This document shows, piece after piece, positions 6,513-15,691 of a DNA stretch of 21,828 nucleotides. Position 1 is the first letter of the stretch, and the number at the start of each line of letters is the position of its first letter. Source of the stretch: a virus. A program made the position numbers and the translations under genes. The stretch lies in the IMG/VR virus record IMGVR_UViG_3300036831_000191, positions 1-21,828 of that record. The stretch is one strand, 5' to 3'. The notes beneath the pieces are model-generated. The model was not told the DNA's origin. It did not search any database and saw only the letters and a program-made list of their open reading frames with translations.

Positions 6513-6540
6513 ATCTTATCGCATCTCGTCTTGATTCCAA
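6513..6540 (-). promoter_or_regulatory. Candidate promoter for the kinase cassette
   Basis: On the minus strand TTGGAA (6540-6535) and TAAGAT (6518-6513) are separated by 16 bases. Each matches the sigma-70 consensus at four of six positions. Transcription would start near 6506, about 37 bases before the TTG start of the kinase. It lies in the 108-base gap after terminase. It would give the cassette expression independent of the late phage operon, but weak promoters of this quality arise often by chance. Confidence 0.3.
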
Positions 6541-6577
6541 TGTGACGAATGACCGAATTCTGCGAGGAAAATCCTGT

Positions 6578-8095
6578 TCACTCTATCTGCAGGCTTGACA
6601 TGCTCAGACGCCTCTCCTTTATTCCCCGTCCCGCATCCTCCAACCGCACTGCCAGCGCAATCGCCATAGCCATTACGCAATCATCATGCGCTCCATCCGC
6701 TGCGGCCGCATTGCCGTCCGCGCGCCTAACGAACGTTTTGCATTCACCCAGCAATCGCCTGCTGTGGAACGATCCGGGCTCCGTCATCAGCACCACTGCC
6801 ATATTCTCAATCATCGCCGGCCTCGTCGCCGCAGACGTCAGCCAACCCGGCTGACCCCCTTTGTGATACAGATTTCGATACTCCAGGTGATTCAGATGCG
6901 CCAGCACCGCATACCCATGATTATTTCGCTCCACCGCAACCAGCGCCAATTCATATCGATTGCCAAGCTCGGCAACCCGCCGAGCTAGTTCGAACGGTGG
7001 AAAGTGCCCGTGCAATTCTGCACACTGGATCCCTACAGTCCGCTCAATCACCTGCGCGCACGCATAATCTCCATCTGCCCCTCCCCCAGCTGTATCCACT
7101 CCCACAATGTAGGCTCTGCCCTCCTGCGGCGGAAGCCAGATCGTGAGCCGTCCATTGTCCGCTGTTTCTGTCTCCTCGCCCGCCAACGCGGCCGCGCTTT
7201 CGATCGCTTCCCGGTCAAACACGCATTCTCCAGATACCAGGAAGCACGAACTGGCATCTTCGGCATATTCTTGTGCCGAAAGACTCCGAAAGATCTTGGT
7301 TTGTCTCCGCCGCCACCCGATCTGCCCTTCGTCGAGTTGATGACGGTCCATCAATTCATTCTCTTGAGCAGTTCGCGGAAGCGTACTCTGCGCGGTCACA
7401 ATTTCCCGGTAGCTCGGTTCATACCACCAGGGGAAAAAGTGCTGTATATATCCGGTCTCACTCGCCTTCTGCCACTCGCTATAAAACACTCCTGATGCCC
7501 CGTTCGGCGTCGATTCCAGCACAATTTCGCCTTCCGGCGTCACCGCCGCGCGCAGGGACGCTAACGACTCCGCCGCGTCGCGGGGCCAACGGGAGACCTC
7601 CGAGCAATGAAGGTAATGTATCGTCATCCCGCGCCCCGCGTTCGCATCCGCCGCCTCTACTCGGTATTCGCTGTCCAGCCGCGGAAATACCAGTTGGCGG
7701 ACATTTGAGCGCGAATGAATCAACGCTCCATCGCGCAGCTCATCGGGCAGGTTCTCCCAGAAGCGCCGCACAATATTAAACATCCCCTCCGCGGACTCCT
7801 GGCTGTGCGCCACCTGTACCGCCAGGGTCCCCGGTCTCGAAATAGTCTGTAAAAAAAATCGCGCCGCAACGTACGTCGTGATTCCCAACTGGCGAGCCTT
7901 GAGCACAATGTTTTCCTTGCCGCATCGCCGCGAATACTCTAATTGCGCACGGTTCAACTTCAGCTCTTGGCTCGCGCCATTCTTAAGGCGAATCTTCAAC
8001 CAATCTTCAATTACCAGATCGCGCACGCATCGCCCATTCACCTGCGTATCGAGATGTCGTCCCAAATACTGCAGCCAGTAAAGATCATCCTCCAC
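6578..8095 (-). CDS. terL: Terminase large subunit (DNA-packaging ATPase/nuclease)
   Basis: The protein has 505 residues, starting at GTG after AAGGTG with a 6-base gap. It packages phage DNA through the portal and cuts the concatemer. The ATPase half has a Walker A-like segment LKARQLGITT (65-74), the arginine/glutamine-rich variant common in terminases. A Walker B region is TIHYLHCSEVSRW (158-170), where the usual DE is SE. The coupling motif is ESTPNG (194-199). The nuclease half shows the RNase H-like acids: Asp334 in YIVGVDTAGG, Glu389 in LVAVERNNHG, and Asp471/472 in GAHDDCVMAMAIA. All catalytic positions of the nuclease are present. No small terminase gene is obvious next to it. The glycosyltransferase gene ends 88 bases upstream, and the accessory cassette follows. 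Confidence 0.92.
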   Translation of the reverse strand: MEDDLYWLQYLGRHLDTQVNGRCVRDLVIEDWLKIRLKNGASQELKLNRAQLEYSRRCGKENIVLKARQLGITTYVAARFFLQTISRPGTLAVQVAHSQESAEGMFNIVRRFWENLPDELRDGALIHSRSNVRQLVFPRLDSEYRVEAADANAGRGMTIHYLHCSEVSRWPRDAAESLASLRAAVTPEGEIVLESTPNGASGVFYSEWQKASETGYIQHFFPWWYEPSYREIVTAQSTLPRTAQENELMDRHQLDEGQIGWRRRQTKIFRSLSAQEYAEDASSCFLVSGECVFDREAIESAAALAGEETETADNGRLTIWLPPQEGRAYIVGVDTAGGGADGDYACAQVIERTVGIQCAELHGHFPPFELARRVAELGNRYELALVAVERNNHGYAVLAHLNHLEYRNLYHKGGQPGWLTSAATRPAMIENMAVVLMTEPGSFHSRRLLGECKTFVRRADGNAAAADGAHDDCVMAMAIALAVRLEDAGRGIKERRLSMSSLQIE

Positions 8096-8183
8096 CGGTT
8101 CACCTTTTCGTAGTTCGTGCCTCTCGCAGCCTTCTACGGCTTAGGCCTTGCTGAACCCAGACAGCCGGGCCGACGCCTCCTGC

Positions 8184-9272
8184 TCAAAGTTCTGTCGAGT
8201 CCTCGTTCCGCATCCTCGCATATTGTCGAATCCCGTCGCGCAGTAGCGGATTCCTTTCCGTTAGCTGGTACAGTCCCTGCCAGTCTCGTTTCAAATCAAG
8301 CTCTGGGTCATATCCCGACTGAGCCAGAAACCTCCAACGCTGGTCATAAGATCGATTCCGTTTCGATCCGTGAAAAAGATGATTCACCAGTCCGGGCAGG
8401 TACCCCACATTTCGTCGAATATATTTTTCCGCCTGCTCCTGCCACTCTTGGCAACGTCGGATGTACGTCGGCGAATACCCCGAATACAGTGATCGATGAA
8501 CCTGACCCACCAACGCCGATGCCATATGCCAGTCTCCCTGCCCCAAAATGGCGTGGTCGATCAACATTCCAACATTCTCCAGCGCGCTTCGCTTTGCCGC
8601 CCAGGCAAAGCCAGGATGCCAGAATTGTCCGCTGTGCACGCTGTAATAACCGTATGTCGGCTTCTGCGCCATGAATGCCGGCTCATGCGGACTGGGCCGG
8701 TCCGTCACCCACTTGTATAGGAAACCCGGGGTCGTGGTCAGAGGTTCGTAATTCGGGCCTACATCCTGCGCATGGCTGAACATTTGCAGCACGTCATAGT
8801 GCTGCAGAAGCTGCAACGTCTCCTGCGCCCAGTCCGGCCGGTTGAATTTTATATCCGCATCGATCCACGCGACATATTTCGCCTCGGCTGGCAGGCGCTG
8901 CATCAGCAGGTTCAGGGCATTTTCCTTGTGCCAGATTTCATGTGCTGTCCGCAATTGCAAATGCCGCGGATTGTCCGCTTGAGTCACTTCAAAATGCCGC
9001 TCGCCAAACCCCACCTCCGCTGTATATAAGATCGCTCCCGCCGCCTCGCACTCACGCTCGAACATCCAGTAGTTCCAGTACCGCGACCTCCAGCGCAAAG
9101 GATTCTCCAGCATCGTCACCACATACAGCCGGTCCGCCAGCATATGGAGCCCAGGCCGCGCCTGCGAGGGATGATTGATGCAGCGCGCGCATTCGCAGCG
9201 CACATGATGTTGCAGCTTCCATTCATCGCTCACAGAATCGCTCCTCGTCTTTTTTTTCATTCGAACGGGCAT
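8184..9272 (-). CDS. GT-A-fold glycosyltransferase-like protein
   Basis: The protein has 362 residues. A Rossmann-like opening (DRLYVVTMLENPLRWRSRYWNYWMFER, from about residue 47) is followed by AKYVAWIDADIKF. Its Asp138-Ala-Asp140 is the DxD metal/nucleotide-sugar motif. Later landmarks are QGDWHM (245-250) and NHLFHGSKRNRSYDQR (297-312), which resemble a conserved acceptor-side HG...R.Y..R segment found in phage-encoded glycosyltransferase-like proteins. The first 45 residues are an extension with a small cysteine cluster (CECARC) that could bind metal. There is no membrane segment, so it should act in the cytoplasm. The acceptor might be phage DNA, a virion protein or a host surface precursor; the sequence does not decide this. 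ATG 9272 and ATG 9260 are both possible starts, neither with a strong ribosome binding site. Confidence 0.75.
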   Translation of the reverse strand: MPVRMKKKTRSDSVSDEWKLQHHVRCECARCINHPSQARPGLHMLADRLYVVTMLENPLRWRSRYWNYWMFERECEAAGAILYTAEVGFGERHFEVTQADNPRHLQLRTAHEIWHKENALNLLMQRLPAEAKYVAWIDADIKFNRPDWAQETLQLLQHYDVLQMFSHAQDVGPNYEPLTTTPGFLYKWVTDRPSPHEPAFMAQKPTYGYYSVHSGQFWHPGFAWAAKRSALENVGMLIDHAILGQGDWHMASALVGQVHRSLYSGYSPTYIRRCQEWQEQAEKYIRRNVGYLPGLVNHLFHGSKRNRSYDQRWRFLAQSGYDPELDLKRDWQGLYQLTERNPLLRDGIRQYARMRNEDSTEL

Positions 9273-9324
9273 TGTTTGCGATCCGTACCTCGGATCTCAC
9301 GCATCCTTGCAAAATCGCATCAGA

Positions 9325-9987
9325 CTACTTCAACAACCCCAGACTGGCCCAGCGCGCGAACTTCCGGTGGCTATGAATCCGCAACCCCGCCGTGGTGTGA
9401 TCCAATTCAGCGTTGCCGCTCTTGGCCGTTATCGTGGCGTTGTATGAAGCTACGAACTCACTCGCGCTCAGCGGAGCTTGTTTCTTTACTTGTCTGGCAG
9501 CCATCGCTGTCATTGCCGGCGATGCGCCCGACTTTGCCAGCGGTACAATCGCCGCCACTGATTGCACCTCCGACAGCAGTACTCCCAGCGCCGCGCCAAT
9601 CTTCGCCTGCGTGGCGGCATCCTTTATATGCAGTGCCGGCAACAACCCGTTCATCGTCGTGTCCACCGCGCCCAACGCGCTCTGAATCTGACTGAGCAGC
9701 CCTGGTTGTGCCGCCACGTTAGCCTTCTCATACTGCGTCATCAATGATTGCAGCAACTGTAGATCTGCCCCCGCCTGATTCCCGGCGCTATTCACCATCT
9801 GCAAATCGGCAGTCGAGACGGCGCCCTGCAGCGTCGCTACTAAGGTCACAATGTTCGCCGTCGCAGGAATCAGCGCCGCCACAATCTGTTCCGCCTGCCC
9901 AGTCCAAGCCGTCGAACACGCCGTTAATGTCAGAACTCCACACATCAGCGCCGCCGCGAATGCTTTTCTGATTCTCGTGTTTCTCAT
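9325..9987 (-). CDS. Predicted lipoprotein
   Basis: The protein has 220 residues from ATG 9987, which follows AAGGAG with a proper gap. The frame is open further upstream, but that part covers a terminator hairpin. The N-terminus is a typical type II signal peptide: positive MRNTRIRK, a hydrophobic stretch, then the lipobox LTAC with the lipidated Cys24. The mature part is alanine-, leucine- and glutamine-rich and helical (LMTQYEKANVAAQPGLLSQIQSALGAV and similar), with a basic tail (RIHSHRKFARWASLGLLK). No family was recognised. A phage-encoded lipoprotein may change the host surface, for example by superinfection exclusion, or may be an outer spanin. It is longer than most spanins, and no inner-spanin partner is visible. 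It sits 53 bases before the glycosyltransferase gene. Confidence 0.7.
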   Translation of the reverse strand: MRNTRIRKAFAAALMCGVLTLTACSTAWTGQAEQIVAALIPATANIVTLVATLQGAVSTADLQMVNSAGNQAGADLQLLQSLMTQYEKANVAAQPGLLSQIQSALGAVDTTMNGLLPALHIKDAATQAKIGAALGVLLSEVQSVAAIVPLAKSGASPAMTAMAARQVKKQAPLSASEFVASYNATITAKSGNAELDHTTAGLRIHSHRKFARWASLGLLK

Positions 9988-10021
9988 GACTGCATCTCCT
10001 TGCGTCGATTTTCTGACCCTC

Positions 10022-10053
10022 AAACAAAGAGGCACGGATTTAACCGTGCCTCT
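10022..10053 (-). terminator. Intrinsic terminator between the deacetylase/beta-helix gene and the lipoprotein gene
   Basis: A perfect 10-bp stem AGAGGCACGG (10028-10037) with CCGTGCCTCT (10044-10053) closes a 6-base loop. On the minus strand it is followed by TTGTTT. It lies about 90 bases after the stop of the large gene and 41 bases before the lipoprotein start. Confidence 0.7.
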
Positions 10054-10142
10054 GGTCCGAGTCCGCCAATGATTTTGATCCTGTATTCCTAGTAAACTGC
10101 CTTGCAAAAGCTCCCGCGCCTGCCCCTCGCTCACATTGCACT

Positions 10143-13100
10143 CTAATCCGGCCACGGTCCGCTCAGCCCACATGCGGACGCACAAACATACTGTGTCTGC
10201 GTTTGGGCCGCATCAATCGCCGAAACGTTTGCTCCGGCATCAGTCCCATCCGCTGGCGCTTCCGCTCCGCCGCTCTTGAACACGCTGCCTGCGATCAGCG
10301 CGTAGCCGTGGTAATCTCCCAGCGCCAACGGCATACTGGACGCGCTCATCGCCCCTGTGAAGCCAACGCACCCCGACGTGGGCGTCGCGCCCGTGCAATA
10401 CGACGTTGCCGGAAAGTACATCGCCGGACTCGCCACTGGGAACGCAGGATTGTTGCCGTAGGCCGTGTACAGCGATCCATTGCGTCCAGGAAAAACATTC
10501 CTGTCCGCCGTCATGCTGCTGTAGTCGTAGTTGAACAGTTCTGTCGGCGTACCTTCCCCCGCATCGCTATTCCATCCCGAAGTCCCCGTACCTACGCCCA
10601 CCACGAAAATATTGTTCTGCAGCGCCGTGTTCCTTGCATAATTGGGGCCTGAATTCTGGCTTTCCTGGTTCGAGCTATAAAGGATGGTTTTGGAATCGCT
10701 GACCACCGTGTTGTGCGCCAGGTAAAGATTCTGCGGATTGCCATTGATGTTGGTTAACGTGCAATAGCCGGATGTGTCGCTCGTTCCCGGCGAAACCCCG
10801 CTCCACAAATAACTCACGGTGATGCCGGCCGCGCTGTAGCTCCCCGTCCAGGACGCCGAGCCGCCCGTTACGATCGGTCCAATGCCCGAAGGGTAAGTTC
10901 CCCAACTATGACTGCTTACCGGCACGTTGAAAGCCGTAACCGACTGACAGTTGGTGATCGTGACCGCATCACCGGCGCTGATATCCATCACTTGTTCGCC
11001 TGGGCCGGGATTGCTGGCGCTGGTAATCAGCGTGGCAGTCAACGTCCCACTCCCCGTGCCGAGAGAGACTGCTGGAGCCGACGTATAGCCCGATCCCTGG
11101 TTGGTAATCGCGGCCGCGCTCAACGCCCCGCCGGAGCACGTATAAGTTCCCGCTGCCTGCAGTCCGCCCGCAATATTGGGCGCCCCAATCACCAGATTTC
11201 CCGCCACGCATCCCGTCCCTCCGGCAGTCACCGAGAAACTCGATAGCTGTCCTGGGCAGGTTCCTCCCGTGGTTCCCGTCGCCCCGCCGTTGACCGCGCA
11301 GATGCCAATAAATTGCGCGTGCGAAGCGTCGGTTTGCGTTACAGTTCCCTGCCATTGAAACCGCGCCGCCGAGGCTTCTATGTTTGACGCCCCAACTCCC
11401 ACACATCCCGGATTCGACGCAGAGATGTTATAGAAGAGATTGTTGGACCACAGCCCGCGCTTGAACGGATACGCAACTCCGCCCCCGTCCCCATCATTCG
11501 GTGTCGAGCCGTCTACTTCCCAGCCCTCGCATGTGTTGCGCGCAATGTTGTTGACGTAAGTGATGTCGCTCATCGCCAACTGATAATTCAGCAGCCAGTT
11601 CTGCACGTTCCAATCGCCGATTACGCCTGCCTGCCCCCCGGAGTTATCCGAGTTCTCAAAAATGTTCCCGGCATAGAGAACGCGTTCTCCATTTTTTAAC
11701 TCGGCAACATTCTTACGCTCGATACTGGTGTTTGATGGCCAGTGAGCATTCCCTGCTCCAATCGTCATCTGGCCGAGCCACGCGTAAGGAAAGGTAAAAC
11801 GGTTGCGCCGTATTTCCACATCCTGAAACGGCATCAACCCAAAGATCGAATAGGGTGTATTGGATTCCGCTCCGCCGGTGAACAGCCCAATCGAATCTCC
11901 CTCAACCCAGTTGTGATCGAACTTATATGGCCCTTGCCCCTGCACGTTGATGGCATGGCCTTCGCCTCCAGGCCGCAGCACTTGGCTGACTTGCGAATCC
12001 ACCACTGAGCAATAAGAGCAGTCAAGATTAATTCCAGCCGAGACCGAGTTCGCACCCGCCGCCAGCGTCGTCCAATCCCCGTGTACCCACATCTTGCGAA
12101 GGTGAATATGGGAAGGAAATTGAGGCAGGCTCGTCTCGCTCAACGACTGCGCCATGTTCACGATGTTATTGTTGCCCGTGTTTCCCGCGCTCATCCTCGC
12201 TTCGCCATCTTCAATCAGCCAATGGTCTGGTCCAATAGTCGTGCCGGAGCACTTCGGCGGCTGAGATCCCGACGAGGTTCCGGTCGGATCGCAAAAGCTG
12301 ATCCCTGAGGGATTCGTCCCAGAACTCTCTACCGTCCACATGTACTGCACATCGTTATATGCACTGGTATTGGTCTCAGCGCCGTTTGCCAGAGTAAACG
12401 CGCCGGCTGGAATCGCGGTCTGCGCCGTTCCCAGTTGGTAGTACATGGCATCTCCCGCGCAGTCCGGATTATCGAATCCAATATCGATCGAGGTCGCCAG
12501 GTTGTCTTGTATTCCGTGGGAGCACACCGTGGTTCCATTAGGTAAACTCGAATCCTGGGTCGATCGCAGCACTAGAAAGTTGGCAGAAGCAACCGTGTTC
12601 GATTGCGGAATCACCAGTCCCAGCGCGTTCGACGTGGTGTACAAACCAGGCGGAATGTCAAGAGCGATTCCAGCTCCAGCGGCCGTTCTGCAAGCCTCCG
12701 CATCGTTTACCGCCAGTTGAAGTCCCGCAAAGGTCGGCGTGCCAACCGTCCAGTAAGGGAGATTAAACGTGCAACTCGCGGGCGTAACGCCTACCCACGC
12801 CTGCGTGCCCAGATTGAGCTCGTAAGTGTAAAGCGCATTGCCTTCATTGTTATTCACCCACAGTTGCGGCAGGCTGGGGGATCCGGGGCACAGATAAAAT
12901 GGCTCTCCGCAGTTTACCGAACCCAACCCGATAGAGAAGTGCGATCCCGCCTCGTCGGTGCCGTACACCGCATAGCCCACATATGCGTGTGCCCCAATCT
13001 CCCACCCGCTTCCGTAACTGTTCTGGTTTATTCCGTTCAGATCGTACTCATACGCAGTTCCTAAATTCTGTCCCGCGTCCACAACCGGAGAACTCCTCGT

Positions 13101-15221
13101 CGGACGGAAATCCAATGCCATGCTCGTGGCTGGCAGCTTGTAATAAGAATTCCCGTCCGAGCCGCTTTCCTGCATTCCCCCCAGCAGCCAGTTCGCCAAA
13201 CCCGTATTTGTTTGGATTGTCGCGCCGCCCGCGTTGAAATCCGCTATGAGATTCGTAATCTCCGTCGAACTCAGTTCATTCAGGTGCCAGAAAATTCCCC
13301 AAGGCACTCCCCACACCTGCTCCTTCCACACCAGCGCCTGAATTTTCTGATCTAAAACCGTCGGCTGCAGTGCCTGCCACGAGGGATTCACTCCAAAACT
13401 AGTAATGTTCTGCACGTCGAAACCGTCTGCGTAGGTGTCCTTTACTCCTAAATCTTCTTTCAGAGCTCCGCGTGCCCCGGTATACGGCACCCCGGCCGTG
13501 ATCCCCTGCATCGTGGTCGTTTCGTATCCTCCCGGATATACATACACCGGCGTCGCTGGCAGCCCCGTCAAATTAGTCGTCATCCATTGCCGCGATAACG
13601 TAATCTCGTCCGTTGTCAGCCGGGTCACATCTAACTGCATATGGTAGGCCGTGCTCTTTACATCCTGACCGCTAACATCGGCCAAATCCTGTGCCAGCAA
13701 GGCCGATTCCGTATATGCGGAACACCCTGTTCCATAAGGCCCTTGGCAGGTCGGAATCTCCGTAGCGGTGAATTTTCCCGTTGCCAATAATGCCAGTCGC
13801 AACGCTTTAATCGTCCCTTCAGCCTGCCCCTGGGCAAGGTTGTAACTCACACTATCGCTCGCCCCGGTCACCGTGATCGTCAGCGTCTTGCCGCTTATGC
13901 TCAACACCGCCGCCGTTCCGCTTCCCGTGTACTGAATTTCTAGGGCATCTGTATTGGTGTAATACGTATGCGACATCGAATGCGACGTCACATCTCGTCC
14001 CCCATTTACCCATCCCTGAAATTCCGACACCAGCGTCTGCGCAAGCGGGTACCCCACCGTGATTGCCGCGCCCACCGGAACTCCCGCCGCGTCGGCAATT
14101 GGCAACACCGTGCTCGCGTAATACGTGTCCGCACCCGGCGTCATTCCCGCATCATCCAAAGTCAACGTCACTTGCGCCGGATACCTCTGCCATTCCTGGA
14201 CTGCTGGCGCTGTATCCGCCGCAACATTCCCCCCGCCCGCGATTGGCCCGCCCCCGCTTGTCCACTCCACATCCGTCGAGCCCGCCACGGCAAGGCTCGA
14301 AGCATAAAAATGACAGTACGAGTACGTCACGGCCCCAGTATTATCTACCAACGCCCCGTCCCGATTCGCGTACCCCTTGTCGTTCACCATCGCGATCGCC
14401 GTCGCCGCCCCGTCAAATCGGAACCCGTCATAGTTCAGATGAGCCTCCGCGTTATAAATCTTGATGTCGCCCGGCCCCGGAGCGGTTTCATTCACGTAAA
14501 ACCCCAGGGGCTGCGTTCCCTCAGGAATCATCGAATCTGCTTCCATATTCGCGAATACCAGATGATCGCTCGCACCCTGCACATACACGCCATAATCATC
14601 GAACCAGTTCACCAGAAAATGCTGGAACGTCAGCCATGACCGTCCATTAATATCGATGACCGGCACATTGCTTAACGCCATCGGGACGATCGGCTCGTTG
14701 TAGTACGTCGCCGGATTCCCCGCTGAATAAACGTAAATGAATCCGTTTGCCAGATAAAAATCCCATTGCGCCGTTAGGTTCGACGACACAGCCGCAACCT
14801 TCTGCCCCCAGATGGATCCGAATAAACAAAAATTGATTGTCGAAAACGTTGCCGGTACGGGCGCCTTCCATGCGTTCCCCGTAACCAATACCCACGTCGA
14901 GGACGGCACTGCGTAATATCCGGTGAGGTTCGGCGCCGCCCCGGTGCCGTACGCATCAAAGACAATGGGATTCCCCGAACTTCCCGAAGAGGCCGGGGTC
15001 AAACCTTCATTCCAAACATCGCCGCGCTTAAACAGAATCGAATCTCCCGGTTCAAACGTCTGCCCGTTCACATGCGCAATCGTCTGCCAGGCGTTCCCAG
15101 CCGACGTCCCACTGTTCAAATCGTTCCCGCCGCTCGAGCTCACATAGTAAGTCGCCGCCCATACGTTCGCGCTGGTCAGCAACAGGAGGGCCGAAACAAC
15201 CCACGATCCCTTGGTCCTCAT
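10143..15221 (-). CDS. Giant secreted beta-helix protein with an internal polysaccharide deacetylase (NodB) domain
   Basis: The protein has about 1692 residues. A Sec signal peptide (MRTKGSWVVSALLLLTSANVWA) sets the preferred start at ATG 15221; a GTG at 15287 would add 22 charged residues. The mature N-terminus (TYYVSSSGGNDLNSGT, AWQTIAHVNG, GDSILFKRGDVW) is the classic beginning of a right-handed parallel beta-helix that binds or cuts polysaccharide. Around residues 345-580 a NodB-type deacetylase appears: VTLTLDDAG with two metal/catalytic acids, HSMSH (the HSxxH metal motif), and VYVYPGGYET. After it the first helix seems to close with RSSPVVDAGQNLGTAYEYDLNG and WEIGAHAYVG. A second, longer beta-helix region follows, with Ser/Gly/Asn-rich repeats and a GSGYTSAPAVSLG element. 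It probably binds or modifies envelope or capsule polysaccharide; whether it is part of the virion or a released enzyme is open. Confidence 0.75.
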   Translation of the reverse strand: MRTKGSWVVSALLLLTSANVWAATYYVSSSGGNDLNSGTSAGNAWQTIAHVNGQTFEPGDSILFKRGDVWNEGLTPASSGSSGNPIVFDAYGTGAAPNLTGYYAVPSSTWVLVTGNAWKAPVPATFSTINFCLFGSIWGQKVAAVSSNLTAQWDFYLANGFIYVYSAGNPATYYNEPIVPMALSNVPVIDINGRSWLTFQHFLVNWFDDYGVYVQGASDHLVFANMEADSMIPEGTQPLGFYVNETAPGPGDIKIYNAEAHLNYDGFRFDGAATAIAMVNDKGYANRDGALVDNTGAVTYSYCHFYASSLAVAGSTDVEWTSGGGPIAGGGNVAADTAPAVQEWQRYPAQVTLTLDDAGMTPGADTYYASTVLPIADAAGVPVGAAITVGYPLAQTLVSEFQGWVNGGRDVTSHSMSHTYYTNTDALEIQYTGSGTAAVLSISGKTLTITVTGASDSVSYNLAQGQAEGTIKALRLALLATGKFTATEIPTCQGPYGTGCSAYTESALLAQDLADVSGQDVKSTAYHMQLDVTRLTTDEITLSRQWMTTNLTGLPATPVYVYPGGYETTTMQGITAGVPYTGARGALKEDLGVKDTYADGFDVQNITSFGVNPSWQALQPTVLDQKIQALVWKEQVWGVPWGIFWHLNELSSTEITNLIADFNAGGATIQTNTGLANWLLGGMQESGSDGNSYYKLPATSMALDFRPTRSSPVVDAGQNLGTAYEYDLNGINQNSYGSGWEIGAHAYVGYAVYGTDEAGSHFSIGLGSVNCGEPFYLCPGSPSLPQLWVNNNEGNALYTYELNLGTQAWVGVTPASCTFNLPYWTVGTPTFAGLQLAVNDAEACRTAAGAGIALDIPPGLYTTSNALGLVIPQSNTVASANFLVLRSTQDSSLPNGTTVCSHGIQDNLATSIDIGFDNPDCAGDAMYYQLGTAQTAIPAGAFTLANGAETNTSAYNDVQYMWTVESSGTNPSGISFCDPTGTSSGSQPPKCSGTTIGPDHWLIEDGEARMSAGNTGNNNIVNMAQSLSETSLPQFPSHIHLRKMWVHGDWTTLAAGANSVSAGINLDCSYCSVVDSQVSQVLRPGGEGHAINVQGQGPYKFDHNWVEGDSIGLFTGGAESNTPYSIFGLMPFQDVEIRRNRFTFPYAWLGQMTIGAGNAHWPSNTSIERKNVAELKNGERVLYAGNIFENSDNSGGQAGVIGDWNVQNWLLNYQLAMSDITYVNNIARNTCEGWEVDGSTPNDGDGGGVAYPFKRGLWSNNLFYNISASNPGCVGVGASNIEASAARFQWQGTVTQTDASHAQFIGICAVNGGATGTTGGTCPGQLSSFSVTAGGTGCVAGNLVIGAPNIAGGLQAAGTYTCSGGALSAAAITNQGSGYTSAPAVSLGTGSGTLTATLITSASNPGPGEQVMDISAGDAVTITNCQSVTAFNVPVSSHSWGTYPSGIGPIVTGGSASWTGSYSAAGITVSYLWSGVSPGTSDTSGYCTLTNINGNPQNLYLAHNTVVSDSKTILYSSNQESQNSGPNYARNTALQNNIFVVGVGTGTSGWNSDAGEGTPTELFNYDYSSMTADRNVFPGRNGSLYTAYGNNPAFPVASPAMYFPATSYCTGATPTSGCVGFTGAMSASSMPLALGDYHGYALIAGSVFKSGGAEAPADGTDAGANVSAIDAAQTQTQYVCASACGLSGPWPD

Positions 15222-15306
15222 GCGTAGTCGTTCCGCCCCTCGCCTCTTCGTACTCTCACCGGCTTTGATGGAAACTTCCACGGCCACTCTCCACTTCCTC
15301 GCTTCA

Positions 15307-15330
15307 AAAGACGAAAGCCATCAGCTTTCG
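15307..15330 (-). terminator. Possible weak intrinsic terminator
   Basis: CGAAAGC (15312-15318) and GCTTTCG (15324-15330) form a 7-bp stem with a 5-base loop, followed on the minus strand by TCTTTTG. It lies 54 bases after the stop of the small acidic gene and upstream of the giant beta-helix gene. The stem is AT-rich and the T-run is interrupted, so function is uncertain. Confidence 0.4.
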
Positions 15331-15384
15331 CCAATGGCTCTTGGTAATTGTTTTGCCAAGGTCCGAGACCCGGCTCCTGAAGAC

Positions 15385-15633
15385 CTATCCCTCTCGTTCT
15401 GCTTCATCCTCAACGCTGTCGGCGCTGTCACCCATGTCATAATTCTGCAACCCCGCGTTCGGCGAGGTTGCTGGCCCCGGCTGGGTCACCCGGCTTTCCG
15501 AAAATGCCGGCGTAGTCTGCCCACCATCAGCATCCGTCCCGCCCCAGTTCGTAACTGCCGGATTTCGATCGCTTTGCTCGAACGACTGCATGCCAGACGG
15601 TTCTTCCAGCTCAGGTTTGATCGCATTGCTCAT
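15385..15633 (-). CDS. Small acidic protein of unknown function
   Basis: The protein has 82 residues, starting at ATG 15633 after AGGGGGAAAG at a workable distance. It is highly polar and probably disordered, rich in Glu, Asp, Ser, Pro and Gly (IKPELEEPSG, GGTDADGGQTTP, DSADSVEDEAEREG). It has no signal peptide, membrane segment or recognisable domain. Position between two giant secreted genes on the same strand, with a reasonable ribosome binding site, argues that it is real. A helper role for its neighbours is only a guess. Confidence 0.5.
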   Translation of the reverse strand: MSNAIKPELEEPSGMQSFEQSDRNPAVTNWGGTDADGGQTTPAFSESRVTQPGPATSPNAGLQNYDMGDSADSVEDEAEREG

Positions 15634-15691
15634 AAATCTTTCCCCCTATCGCGAATGTTTCCTGTTCAAACAAATCAATGCCCTCCATTCA

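Noticed and set aside
9988-10185. Upstream extension of the lipoprotein reading frame (66 extra codons)
   Set aside because: It runs through a perfect terminator hairpin and the end of the previous gene, and a lipoprotein signal peptide with a good ribosome binding site begins at 9987.
13968-14639. Plus-strand open frame of 223 codons
   Set aside because: It is fully inside the giant beta-helix gene, with Arg/His/Pro-rich composition typical of an antisense shadow and no recognisable domain.
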